Origin: Rhabdophis nuchalis
Taxonomy: Eukaryota; Chordata; Lepidosauria; Squamata; Natricidae
NCBI GenBank assembly: GCA_039707465.1
Contig: CM077644.1
Location: forward strand, 189,038,462 to 189,102,461
Reading direction: 5' to 3'
Length of the DNA: 64,000 bases
Of this stretch, positions 9,116 to 19,216 are shown one piece after another; position 1 is the first letter of the stretch, and each line of letters opens with the position of its first letter. The notes beneath the pieces were generated by a model. That model made no database searches and had not been told where the DNA came from. It was given only the letters and a program-made list of their open reading frames with translations. The position numbers and the translations under genes were made by a program.

Positions 9116-11917
9116 GAAAAAATGAAAACCAAAGAAGAACAATATTATAATTAAAGCCAACAACAAAATCCAAATGACAGTTTCAGCACACCAACTCATT
9201 TGTCACCCCTGGCCATGTGCCAAAGAGAAAAGCCAAGTTTTGAGAGCCTTGCTGAAGACCCAGAGGGTCTGGGCCGGGTGAATTATTGACTGAATAGAAC
9301 TTCCAGTGTCTGCAGAGAGTGGCTAAAAAAGTAATAGTAAGACTAACAATAAAATCTAGGCAGGTAAAATGACTTAGTTAGTGATTTAGCCTCTTGGATA
9401 ACCTCTCTGCTGTCTATATCAAGCTTGTTGGTATAGACATGTAATTCACCTGCGTATTAATCTTTATAAAATTGTCTGAGCTCTTAAATTGCATAGTCCT
9501 TTGGCAAAGAGTATTGCATCTCAGCTTGTTGGGAAAAACGCCAGCGTTAAAAACGAGTACTTCTGATGCCAGAAAGTTAGCAACTAGAGGCCAATGTTTC
9601 ACTTTTAAATGCTCCCATTTGCCTGCCCTGTAAAAAAATGAAATGTAATAGGAAGTGCCCGAAGGCAATCCGACAGAAATAGGAAACTGGGAGAATGAAA
9701 CTTGGATAATGGGTTCAGATGTGAATTGTGGGGGTAGATGAACATGAAAGACAGAGGAAAGAACGTTAGGAAAAATGTGTGTGGTTAAGAAAGAGTTATC
9801 ATCTTTTGCTATGACCCCAGCTTCTATACTTCTCTGCCTTGTAGTCAGGCTCTTGGGAAAATCATTTGCCTTATCACTTTATATTTCTATGAAATGTCTG
9901 ATCTGACATACAATCACAGTCGTTTTGCATTTATGCATTGTGTCGTGGGTTGGTTTTTTTTGAAGACACCTGTTGCATTTAAAAAAATTGACATGTACTT
10001 GCCAGCACCCAAAATTTGGAATTATACATATTCTGAATAAAAACTTGTCAAGTCTTGTCCCTGACATTGTGGAATGTATATAACATTGTCACTTAATTCT
10101 AGATGACCACTAGATATTTATAACTGGGTGGACACGCTAACATTCAGTTCTATCTGCTTAGCTTTGGTGTACCCCAAGTGTACCAATGTGTTACAAACAC
10201 ACACACAAAACCAATTCTAACAGGATAAGCTACTATATACAAACAGAGGGCAAAACCCACTTCCTTCTAGCAATTTTTTTTTATAATCAGGAACAAAATG
10301 TCTGCAGGAAAACAGCTCAGAGAGCACCAATGCTTCCCCAATAAACAAATTCAGATGCCCCACTGAACATGATGTCACCGTATAAATGTAAATGAATTGG
10401 CTATAAAAGTGTTCACTAAATAGAACACAGCTGTGTAATAGCAGTAAAAAAAAACAAATTTGGGTGTTTTTGAGGACTGATTTATTTTTCTCAGCCTCTT
10501 TGCTTTTTTTCTTATTTTCTCAAATTCGGAGGTTTTATTGTATTTTCATTGCTAATAGGGACAGAATGGATGTAAAGCAGACTCGGCTGAACATATTCAA
10601 TAAGCTGTTAATAGCATCAGCAGATGATGCTGTTGAGTTTAGACAAAGGAAACTCAATGGATTTTTCCATTAGGTGGCTCTGGTCAATGTGGAAAACAAC
10701 CCCCCAAAGAAAATCAGTTCCTGAGCATCAGCGGAAGCACAGAAAGTTCATAATTTATTTGGGAGGTTCTGAAACCAAATGGTATTTAATTGCATTAATC
10801 AGAACAAAATGGATCCTCTTCTCAAAATGATTATAATCAACTTGGGTAAAAAAAAATGCTCTTCTTTTCCCACTTCCTTCTAGTAATCTCTTAGTTTGAC
10901 AAGGCTTATTCCTTATAACTTTCAGTTAACTGATAATCAGAGCTTTTCCCAGTGAACCTACAGCCCTGTGTACTGAAGCACACACCGTGACAGCTGCTTT
11001 TGCTGGGGTTCATCCTTGCTAATTTACTCCAGTCAATAATGTTCGCTCCTCTGATGATTAAGGATATAGTTGCGATGGTCCACTCGGTGTTACAGAAGCC
11101 CCAAAGGGAAGGAGAAGGAGATCAAAAGTCCATTCTTCTGCATTTTAATACCACCCCCTCCCATTTGATTTTTCTTCCAAAGCCTACTTTCAAATAGTGA
11201 TTTTTGGCAGGGGTAGAGAATTGTTTCAGGCAGCTGGAGGCAATTAGGTACTGGTGCTGTTAATGTTTACTTTGGACAAATCAAATGCTGCTGGACAAGT
11301 CTCACAAATAATTCAACGTTCCTCCCCCTTTGCTCTGTGATGTTCTTATTTATGGGATCCTTAATTGATTCTGGGATGCTGAGAGAAGGCTTCGGCAGCC
11401 AACAGAATGATTCCAAGCAGATTGAATTGTAAATAACCAGATGTTAGTGGAATTTCAGACAGAGGTCACTGTAGGAAAACACAAAAGTGCTTGCCTTTTC
11501 ACTCTGTCGTGGCACTTCTTGCCGGGTGATGTCAATACCTCGTTCTAATTGACGCACAATACCAAGAGGCTAATTTAATATTGTCTAGTAATCAAACAAA
11601 GCAGCAGGCCAGGCAAGCTATTGCCGCTTTGTGTGAGAGAAATGGATTGTTTTTCTGCAAGAGTGTTGACTTGCAATCTGCAACAGGGCTGGGAGGAATG
11701 GGCAGGCAGGAAAAGTACCAATAATTGACTTGGAAATGGAGTACCACATAGCACTAATAAGAGGTGAAATAAAATGTGGGTCATTTTCAAGACACAAGAT
11801 TTAAGAAGCAAAAAAAGGTGATTGCTTAGAAGGGAAATGTGATAACTCTTTTGAAAGGGCAGCCCTTTTCTTCTTTCAAACATAGTTCTGTCCATCCAAC
11901 CAGAACAGTGGTGCTTC
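9116..11917. other. Mostly unique non-coding DNA
   Basis: No gene recognised. The stretch 9200-9320 (gagagccttgctgaagaccc) may be a very old LINE remnant. From about 10900 to 11560 the sequence is less AT-rich, lacks recognised repeats and has homeobox-type core words (taattga, aattgat). It is a candidate conserved non-coding segment, but conservation cannot be assessed from one sequence. Confidence 0.4.
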
Positions 11918-12316
11918 CCACATTCACTCCCACAGAAAGGGACTTCTCCGGGTGCCGTCCATTAGGCTGTGCCAGCGGGCGACGCCCAGGGGAAGGGCCT
12001 TCTCTGTGGTGGGCCCGACCCTCTGGAACGACCTTCCCCCCGAGATCAGAACAACTACAGACCTTCGCTCCTTCCGACAGCAATTAAAAACATACTTTTT
12101 CCGCTTGGCTGGCCTAGGGTAATTTTAAATTTTAGATTTTAGGGGTTTTAGGGATAGCCTAGTCATATAGGAGTTTTTAGCGCAGGGCAAGTTTAATTTG
12201 TTTTTAATTTTGTATTTTGTCTGTTTTAACTGTTTTTTAATTCCCTGTGCCCCGCCTCAAGTCCCTTCAGGGAGAGAGCGCGGGTTATAAATAAAATTAT
12301 TTATTTATTTATTTTC
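11918..12316 (+). mobile_element. L2-clade LINE 3' fragment
   Basis: It encodes the C-terminal L2 words RDFSG-type frame at ttcactcccacagaaaggga and wnDLPPEIRTTTDLRSF in the coding frame, followed by ggcctagggtaa and a 3' UTR ending gggttataaataaaattatt with ATTT repeats. It is strongly 5' truncated. Confidence 0.85.
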
Positions 12317-12432
12317 TTGGGAATTATCGTTATGCCACTTCATATACTTGGTGCTTGGTGCTGTATATCATTCTTAAATGTCAGTGTAGTAAGAAGGTAA
12401 TACCTGTGGGTTTTCTAATCCATTACCATATT

Positions 12433-12754
12433 CAGATGTGGTATTCAGCTGGTTTGGACCAGTTCTGGGGTACCGGTAGCGGAACTTTTGAGTAGTTTGG
12501 AGAACCGACAAATATCACCTCTGGCTGGCCTGCCCCTCCTGCCCCTCCTGCCCCTGCCGTTCCCTATCCTATATTCCCTTGTTTTTTAGCTCAGCTGATT
12601 CACATGGCAGAGCGGATTGCCGCGCCTTGGCTGAGCTAAAAAAACAGCTCAGCTCACCTCACCAGCGCTGACACCAAAGGTGGTCTTTGAGTGCTGCATG
12701 TGTGAAGCGCTCTCTCATAGAACTGGTAGGAAAAGATTTGGAATCCCACCACTG
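12433..12754. mobile_element. hAT MITE with perfect TSD
   Basis: Termini cagatgtggtattcagc and gaatcccaccactg are flanked by accatatt at 12425-12432 and 12755-12762, a perfect 8-bp duplication. The internal arms ggagaaccgacaaat and gaactggtagg match the family at 30488-30730, 57537-57805 and 58147-58896. Non-coding. Confidence 0.88.
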
Positions 12755-12825
12755 ACCATATTTATCTGTAAGAAAGAAAGCTTGGAATTTTACATGACCC
12801 CCTCCCCCATATTTTAAAAAGCAAA

Positions 12826-12872
12826 TTACTACTACTATTACTACTACTGTTGCTGTTGCTGCTGCTGCTGCT
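12826..12872. repeat. (TAC)n/(TGC)n microsatellite
   Basis: About 47 bp of TAC units passing into TGC/TGT units. Confidence 0.9.
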
Positions 12873-14331
12873 GGATACAAATGTCAAATCCAATCTAAAT
12901 TTCTGACTGAGTGTGACCAACCACCACCACCATCATTAATCTATCTATCTGCCTTTCTTATTTTAGTCTCAGCTAAGCTGGCACATTTTAAAAGTAAATT
13001 ATTTTGGAAAAACCTAGCCCTCCTTTTGGGTAATAAAGTAAATGCAATATTAGTCTTTTTATTATAATGAAAACATTTAAGCTTTGGATCTGTGTTTACC
13101 ATAAAAGGGAATCCAATTAATTTTACTATTTAATTATTCAAGTTTATTATTAAATTAAAACATACAACAAACATGCAATCAAGATCAAACACACATTCTC
13201 AAATATGTATTGTCTCAAACACATACAGAATCCTTCCCATATGTATTGCTACTCACTAATGAGACACATTTTAATTACTATTGCTTCATTTTCTAGTATT
13301 GAAACTCCATTTACTCATCTCCATACTTTTCTCTTATGAAACACAATAGGTAGGCAAATGAAAATACCAGCAAAATTATGGTAAATAAAACCCCCAAGTC
13401 AGTAGGATATCTGAACTGAATCCTGATCACCTTAAGAAAAGTAGAGTTTTAAAAGACAGTTTAAAAAATATATTAAATACACAACACTCTATTTTTATGG
13501 TAAAATATCTTGCTGTCATAATGATGATAAAATTAAACCTCTATTTTTAAAGACTTGCTGACAAGCCATCAGATACCCCAAATTCATTAAAATTCTGGGT
13601 GAATGCACATCTATTTTCTTGCATACATATACATTATATGCATTTCTAATGTATTTTAATCAATCTGATATTCCAAGATGGTAAGACTTTCAAAAGCACA
13701 TCTAGATCTGTAGGAATAAAAAGCAGGAGTGTAAACCTGGGTGTAATTTTAGTCCAAATTTATTTGATCACTACTATTATTAGCAGTCAATTTGTACACC
13801 ATCAAAAACTGCCTGATGACCTATAATGATTGGGATTTGAGTTCTGTAATCTGAATTTATTTAACAAGATAATTAAATATTTCAAGTCTGTCCATTTGCA
13901 ATCTGGAAGGGATTATTGTTCAGAACAGGAGAGCTCTTTCATCAGCATGCATGACTATATTTCCCCAATTTTTGTTCTAACTTGTCTTTCAAAACTCGTA
14001 TCTTGGTTTTTGGCATAGCAATTAGCGCTTTAAAAAGCTTTCGTTGTCCTAGGAACCAAGAGAAAGGAGAATAGGTGAAATGAAATGCTGAATAAGGCAA
14101 AATAGATTCAGTCTGCTATGTGATGGAGAAAAGCACTCAGAAAAGTTAATTAAGCTGAGGAAACAGGCAGCTAGATAATTAAAATGAGGTTTAATTTTAT
14201 ACTGGATGTGTTCTGGGTTAGTTTTGCCTGAGACTAAGGAGAATGTCATATTGAGGAAAGAAAAGTCCCCGCCTTTGATCAGAGTAGCTGTTCAACAGCC
14301 GGATATATGAACTTGGCAAAATACTATAAAT
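12873..14331. other. No recognisable feature
   Basis: AT-rich unique sequence with scattered short open frames lacking domains. Nothing supported. Confidence 0.4.
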
Positions 14332-14461
14332 CAGGGGTTCCCAAACTTGGCAACTTGAAGACTTGTGGACTTCAACTCCCAGAATTCTCCAGCCAGCTGG
14401 CTGGAGAATTCTGGGAGTTGAAGTCCACAAGTCTTCAAGTTGCCAAGTTTGGGAACCCCTG
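14332..14461. mobile_element. hAT hairpin MITE
   Basis: A nearly perfect 130-bp palindrome: caggggttcccaaacttggc...ccagctggctgg...gccaagtttgggaacccctg. The flanks ctataaat (14324-14331) and ctgtaaat (14462-14469) match at 7 of 8 positions. Transcripts would fold into a long hairpin. Confidence 0.92.
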
Positions 14462-14469
14462 CTGTAAAT

Positions 14470-15008
14470 GCTTCTTTGCTTTTTCACCATATTGTTTCAG
14501 TGATCAATAAATAAGAGCAACTAACTGCTGATCTAGCTGTTGTGGGAAAGTAAACATGTAGCTTGATTGTTTGCTATTGTTTTTAATGAGGATTTATGGC
14601 TCGAAATGTTAAATACCAAATGTGAAGCTATGTTTGAGATCAGAATGGTATTTTAAAAATATAGCGAGCAAACATAAGACAGAGCAAGACAAGATGGCAC
14701 TAGAGGTGAGGGAACACGTCCGTTATTTTTCTCCACATAATGAAATAAAAGATGTGATAATTTTTTGGCTAAAATCCCTATGATCCAGCAATCCCTATGA
14801 TCGGCAGCCACCGATGAACTAGATTAAATTCAGTTCTGATACTTTCTCTTCAGATGTTAACAAACTGCTTCAGATGATTTAGAAGCAAAGAAGGTGCTGA
14901 CCAAGGGTAGGGTCTTCTTGGTAGTTGCACATCAACTTTGAGCTTTCTCCTAATAATGATTTGCCTAACACTAAATTTGGAGTGCAAATTTGGATTTGCT
15001 TTCTAATT
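14470..15008. other. No recognisable feature
   Basis: Unique AT-rich DNA. A short repeat (atccctatgatc) occurs near 14775-14800. No gene recognised. Confidence 0.4.
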
Positions 15009-15187
15009 GGTGGCACAGTGGTTAGAATGCAGTACTGCAGGCTACTTCTGCTGATTGCTGGCTATCAGCAGTTTGTCAGTTCAATTCTCATTGGCTCAAG
15101 GTTGACTCAGCCTTCCATCCTTCCAAGGTAGGTAAAATGAGGACCCAGATTTTGGGGGGCAATAAGTGCTATTGCTTTTGCTAATTA
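15009..15187 (+). mobile_element. Squamate tRNA-derived SINE
   Basis: A-box tggcacagtgg (15011-15021), B-box-like gttcaattctc (15079-15089), body ctcaaggttgactcagcctt and end aagtgctattgcttttgct. The middle of the 3' part is deleted relative to the copy at 8473-8693. Confidence 0.85.
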
Positions 15188-16920
15188 ATATTCTGTTACC
15201 AATTTTTGTTTTTTCTCTTTTATGAATGAAAACCACTTTTGAGAATTTGTCTGGAGGGCTAATGTGTGCATCGGGATCAGAGAAAAAAATGGTTTGGTAT
15301 TATTATGCATTTCTGCTAACATACTTTCTACAATAATAGTCATTTCTGGGCTGAATTATGCTAATAGTGAAACATTACTCCTTTGCATTACCCATAAATA
15401 CATTTTGAGTTGAATGCTACATGTACTAAAAAATAAATTTGAACAGGCACATCATCAACTCTTGACAGATTGTTTGCATGTATTGATAGCATGGTACACA
15501 TTTTCCACCACGCTCTGCTTCACTTAGAAACAAGCATCCTGGGAGTTAAAGTGTAAATACAATCTGTGCCACTCTGTTTATGTTCAGGGCCCTGAAGTTA
15601 CGTCCTTGTCTTCCTCCCTCCCTTCCTCCCTGTCTTTTTTTAAATTTGCTAATGTTTACAGACAATTAGATGTTTGAACCACTTGCTCAACAAAATAATG
15701 TCATTCCAATGGGTCATCTTAATTGGGAATGGGATCTATGAAATATATTTTGCTTTGCAGTATTTAACCTGGGTTTAAAAATAAGTAAATAAATATTAAG
15801 GATGAGATAAAGTTATAAGGAGATGTTTCAGTAGAATCACAACTAAAGCTGCCACTTTATGGTCTCTGGCTTTTTGTTCCATAACATTTTAAATTATTTT
15901 GTTAATCACTCCAAGATCAGATATTAGGTTCCAGTCTTGAGAGGGAAATATATTGGAAGAAGCTTTCTGTTTGCTCAGTCAATGTCTGAAATTGATTCTT
16001 TCTGGAATGAAAAGTCCAATATTAAGAGAATCCCAAAACTACATGCTGGCCATTGAGTATAATAATATTTGTAGGGAGCATGTTTTCACTCTATTCAAAA
16101 TGTTCTCTTGCTTTGCAAGATGGAGAGTTGGTATAAATATATTATCTCCTCTCTTTTCTTTGTTTCACTCTACTGGGAAAAAGAAATGGGTTTAGTAACC
16201 TTGGAGTTAGCAATGTTGGATTGCTCCAAGTGTCTCTTCCAAGTGTGTGTGCATGTGTGTGTGAGAGAGGGGGGAGAGTTGGTTACATGCCCTGAGATGA
16301 ATAAATTGGGTGTGAACATCTTTCACACACTTTTACAAGTTTACATAATTGCTGCCAAATTATACTAAAACCAGACAAAATTCATTGAGAAGGCAGGTGA
16401 GCTTTTCTGGATCTATGGCTCACTCCTGGTTAGTGAACTCATTTCTCATGCACATTCAGACCAAAGGCTAAGAGATTCATTTGCAATCTAAGCACCAGGT
16501 GCTGATTTTGGCAGCAGGAGGCCTTTCTTGGTATAATGTGACTCTATCTTGTAGCTGATCAGTTATGCATGATCACACTTCCAGTTAATTGAAAGTATCA
16601 TCTTCAGTTAAAGTTTTTCTCTTGGATGCCTAACAGTGTTAGTGAAATCCTTGATTAATAGAGAATGAAGAGCATGGTGCAAGATTGTTCATCCTAGGGT
16701 CATTCATTTTATATGCTTTTCCTATGGAAAGACTTATTTTCTTCAACATACACTTGATCGACTCAGCTTTGCTGCAAATTACCTTCGCAATTAGACTAAT
16801 ATATTAGCAGTATTATAGTTTGAGAATCATGTTGCTTGCCTATTTTTTTTATCCTCTTAAGATTTAGCATATCTATAAATCCTCTCATCCTTAATTTTGC
16901 TAATTTTGAGTCTTAAACAA
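15188..16920. other. No recognisable feature
   Basis: AT-rich unique DNA. A short TG run lies at about 16243-16262. The frame at 15953-16368 region shows no domain and is regarded as chance. Confidence 0.4.
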
Positions 16921-16950
16921 ACTCATACCCTTACAAAAAATGTTATGGAA

Positions 16951-16988
<38 letters not shown>

Positions 16989-17045
16989 GCTGGCATAGCT
17001 GGCTTCGGGGATTTTCCCGTGTATAAGGCATAGAAAGGTTGTTGC

Positions 17046-17079
17046 AACGTTTCGACAAGATCTCACTTGTCATCATCAG
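17046..17079 (-). ncRNA. Minimal hammerhead ribozyme core in PLE tail
   Basis: On the minus strand: CTGATGA (17079-17073), a six-pair stem II GACAAG/CTTGTC with loop TGAGAT, GAAA (17053-17050), then CGTT. The ACGU after GAA forms a self-complementary stem III with U as the cleavage-site residue. Stem I can pair TGC with GCA. This matches the dimer-type minimal hammerheads reported in PLE terminal repeats. Confidence 0.7.
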
Positions 17080-17386
17080 GCAGGCTTGTGTCTGTGAGTG
17101 TGACTGCGGAGGCATCGCCCCTCTTTAAATCTTGGTGGGGGGGTGGAGTGCTGACTATTGTTGTGAGTGGGTTGATTGGCTGTGCAGTTGCATCGTGACT
17201 GGTAGATTGATGCTGATTGGTCTCATTTGTATGTTTCCCCTTGTTTTGAATTTCAACGGCTTGGCTGGAGGGTGGGGCTCGTCTGCTGGTCAATGCTGGC
17301 TTCCAGATATCTGGTAGGCGGGAGGTATCATCACGTCTGTTCATGCTGCTAGATTGTTTCTCTATTTCAATGGCTTCTCTTCTATA
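17063..17386 (-). pseudogene. PLE polyprotein, C-terminal remnant
   Basis: The residual frame of about 106 codons begins with RREAIEIEK, the end of the GIY-YIG domain, followed by the conserved NRRDDTSRLPDIWKPAL block and a low-complexity Ser/Thr/Pro tail. The open frame continues upstream to 17518 only by chance, into unrelated DNA. The catalytic GIY and YIG residues are not present. Confidence 0.8.
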
Positions 17387-17474
17387 TATCCATAAAATTT
17401 TTTGTAAGGGTATGAGTATATATATTTGTTTCACATTCATATCTATAATTGTCTCAGCTGATGCAATTGGGAGA

Positions 17475-17548
17475 GCCAGGCTGGCTGAATGGTTTAAAGG
17501 CTCCTGCCTGATATGCAATACAGCCCCGGTTCGAATCCCAGTAAGAGT
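17475..17548 (+). other. tRNA-like region with pol III A and B boxes
   Basis: A-box tggctgaatgg (17482-17492) and a perfect B-box ggttcgaatcc (17528-17538), 46 bp apart start to start, as in tRNA genes. An anticodon-like hairpin (tgc-ctgatat-gca) is present. The acceptor stem does not pair well, so this is a tRNA-derived sequence rather than a functional tRNA gene. Confidence 0.7.
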
Positions 17549-17602
17549 ATGACTAGCTGATGAGAGCTAAAAAGCTCGAAATAGATCTATCCTAGTCTCT
17601 CT
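17544..17602 (+). ncRNA. Canonical type I hammerhead ribozyme motif
   Basis: All elements are present in order. Stem I GACTAG (17551-17556) pairs with CTAGTC (17592-17597), extended by AGAG (17544-17547) with CTCT (17599-17602) across an internal loop. The core is CTGATGA (17557-17563). Stem II GAGCT/AGCTC (17564-17568, 17573-17577) is closed by AAAA. GAAA is at 17578-17581. Stem III ATAG/CTAT has a two-base loop, and C17591 is the cleavage-site residue of an AUC triplet. Stem III is also a palindrome, so it could pair between molecules. No catalytic core base is missing. Confidence 0.85.
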
Positions 17603-17640
17603 GATTTATGTATTGATCAGCTCATAAAACTAACACACAC

Positions 17641-18219
17641 ACATATATATTTCTACTACTTTTGTTTCAGAGTGGGGTTATGGTATTTGGTTTTGATAAG
17701 TGCTCAGAATTTATTTTTAAATAGATTAAAGATGCAATTCAGGAGTGTTCACAGAGGAGGTGAGTAAAATCATGATGTCAGCTATGATTTTACAATCAAA
17801 ACCATGCACAAATGCTTGGCATTTGCCCACCCTACCCCATTCCCACCCCACAGATTATTTCTTATTTTTTAAATGCATATTTTCAATTTTTTTCTACAAA
17901 TGGAATTGTAATAGATCATTACTGAGATTATACCATTAATGCGCAACATAACATGAATAAAAGAAACTAGAACATATTGAATTGTTTTCATGTTTTTTTA
18001 AAGTGTAACTTTTTGAGAATAATGTAAAAATACCCACTGTATGATTACTATTTATAATTGATAAAAATAACCCTAATAAGTAATGCAAGCAAATATATTT
18101 TTCTATTTATATATCAAATATAAAATCTGCCTTTCTTACTCCTTGAGTGACTTAATGTATGACTTTTTTCTTCTTTATAGTGCAATCGTTCTGCAGGTTT
18201 TTTATGGAGCTGCGCGTGC
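17641..18219. other. No recognisable feature
   Basis: AT-rich DNA between the ribozyme-bearing repeat and the full-length L2. No gene recognised. Confidence 0.4.
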
Positions 18220-19216
18220 GCAAGATGGCGGGTTAGCTCCGGAGCTCCGTGCGGGCTGTGGAGGTTCGTTAGCCTTCTTAGTGCTCCCAGCCCTCTTTTA
18301 TGGTTTAGAGGGCTGGGCATCTGTAAGGAATCCATCCTGGCACTACAGGATGAGGTTCGCGGCGATTTCGGAGGTGTCGGGCGTGGGCACGGCTCCGGGG
18401 ACGCTCAGACGGTGAGAGCGTCGGAGCGGGCCGTTTGGAGTGGGGGCCGGAGCCGGAGCAGAGCGGTGGCCGGCGTCCCCGATGCCGGAAACAGGGCGGA
18501 GGCGCCGGTCGCGGCCAGAAGCTCCCGACGCTGATGTCAGCTGTGGCTCGTCCGGGGGGCAGAGACGGTGGTGAGAGCGCCGTGAGGCCAGCGGCAACGG
18601 CGTTAATGGTAGTAACGAGGATGGCGGTGCGGAGAGGTGTTTGAAAGATGGTGAACGGGGCGCAGCCGCGGGAGTTGGAGTGGCAATGCGGCTGCGGGAG
18701 ATGGCGGCGGTGAGAGCGCCGGAGAGGGGAGAACGCCGGAGGCCAGTGGCGATGGCGATGGCGAGTATGGAGGCTAAAGGATGATGGCGGCATGTGAGTG
18801 CCGAGAGGCTGGTGGAGGAACCCTGAAGCGGCCGCTGGAAGCCTGGCCGACGATGGTGGGAGCGTTGAGAGGCCAGTGGAGAAGGCGGTGGCTCAGGTGA
18901 GATAGAGATGGCGGCGGTGAGAGAGCCGAAAGAGACGCGAACGGCCATGCTGGCCATGCTGACCAACTTAACTTCCCCATGAGACTGAGAACTGAGAACT
19001 GAGCCATGCTCCCGAAAGACGGGATTTGGCCTAAGATCTTGGGCCGGAACAACTCATTGATTGACTATTTTCAACTGACATTGCGAGCTGTACCATCTTT
19101 ATATCCTTATTGTTTGCACTTTATCTCATTTTAATATCAATTGAGGACTTTAAATCTTGGCTAACGACCTTCTAATTTCTTTTAAAATCTTTGTATTTTA
19201 AATCCCAGCCCCACTG
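18220..19216 (+). promoter_or_regulatory. L2 5' UTR with repeated YY1-like motifs
   Basis: GC-rich leader starting caagatggcgg (18221), a match to the YY1 core. ATGGCGG recurs at about 18620, 18711, 18784 and 18908. The second L2 copy also starts gcaagatggcgg. YY1 at the first bases of mammalian L1 directs accurate initiation; a similar role here is inference. Confidence 0.55.

Larger units (their letters stand above)
16949..17386 (-). mobile_element. Penelope-like retroelement, 3' end
   Basis: Minus-strand PLE fragment with the very end of the GIY-YIG endonuclease-containing ORF, then a tail with a hammerhead-like core, then a (TA)n tract. The frame at 17063-17386 carries RREAIEIEK, MNRRDDTSRLPDIWKPAL and ends SLPDDDK-stop, a C-terminal signature I know from Penelope/Poseidon-type PLEs. 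It is 5' truncated near 17386, so the reverse transcriptase is absent. Confidence 0.85.
16921..17417. repeat. 28-bp inverted repeat flanking a PLE copy
   Basis: Bases 16921-16948 (starting actcatacccttacaaaaaa) are the reverse complement of 17390-17417 with one mismatch. The PLE fragment and a TA tract lie exactly between them. LINE-like insertions normally make direct, not inverted, duplications. Confidence 0.9.
17471..17640 (+). mobile_element. tRNA-like / hammerhead composite sequence
   Basis: A tRNA-like segment (17475-17548) runs directly into a canonical hammerhead motif (17544-17602) and then a short AT/AC-rich end. It lies on the opposite strand from, and about 80 bp away from, the PLE at 16949-17386. 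It could be a small SINE-like or retrozyme-like element, or the head of a different PLE family. Boundaries are approximate; I see no clear target duplication. Confidence 0.6.

Noticed and set aside
17475..17548. A functional tRNA gene
   Set aside because: A and B boxes are good, but the acceptor and T stems do not pair properly and it continues into a repeat unit.
18305..18966. Minus-strand proline/histidine-rich frames of 162 and 207 codons
   Set aside because: Antisense to the L2 5' UTR; composition-driven.
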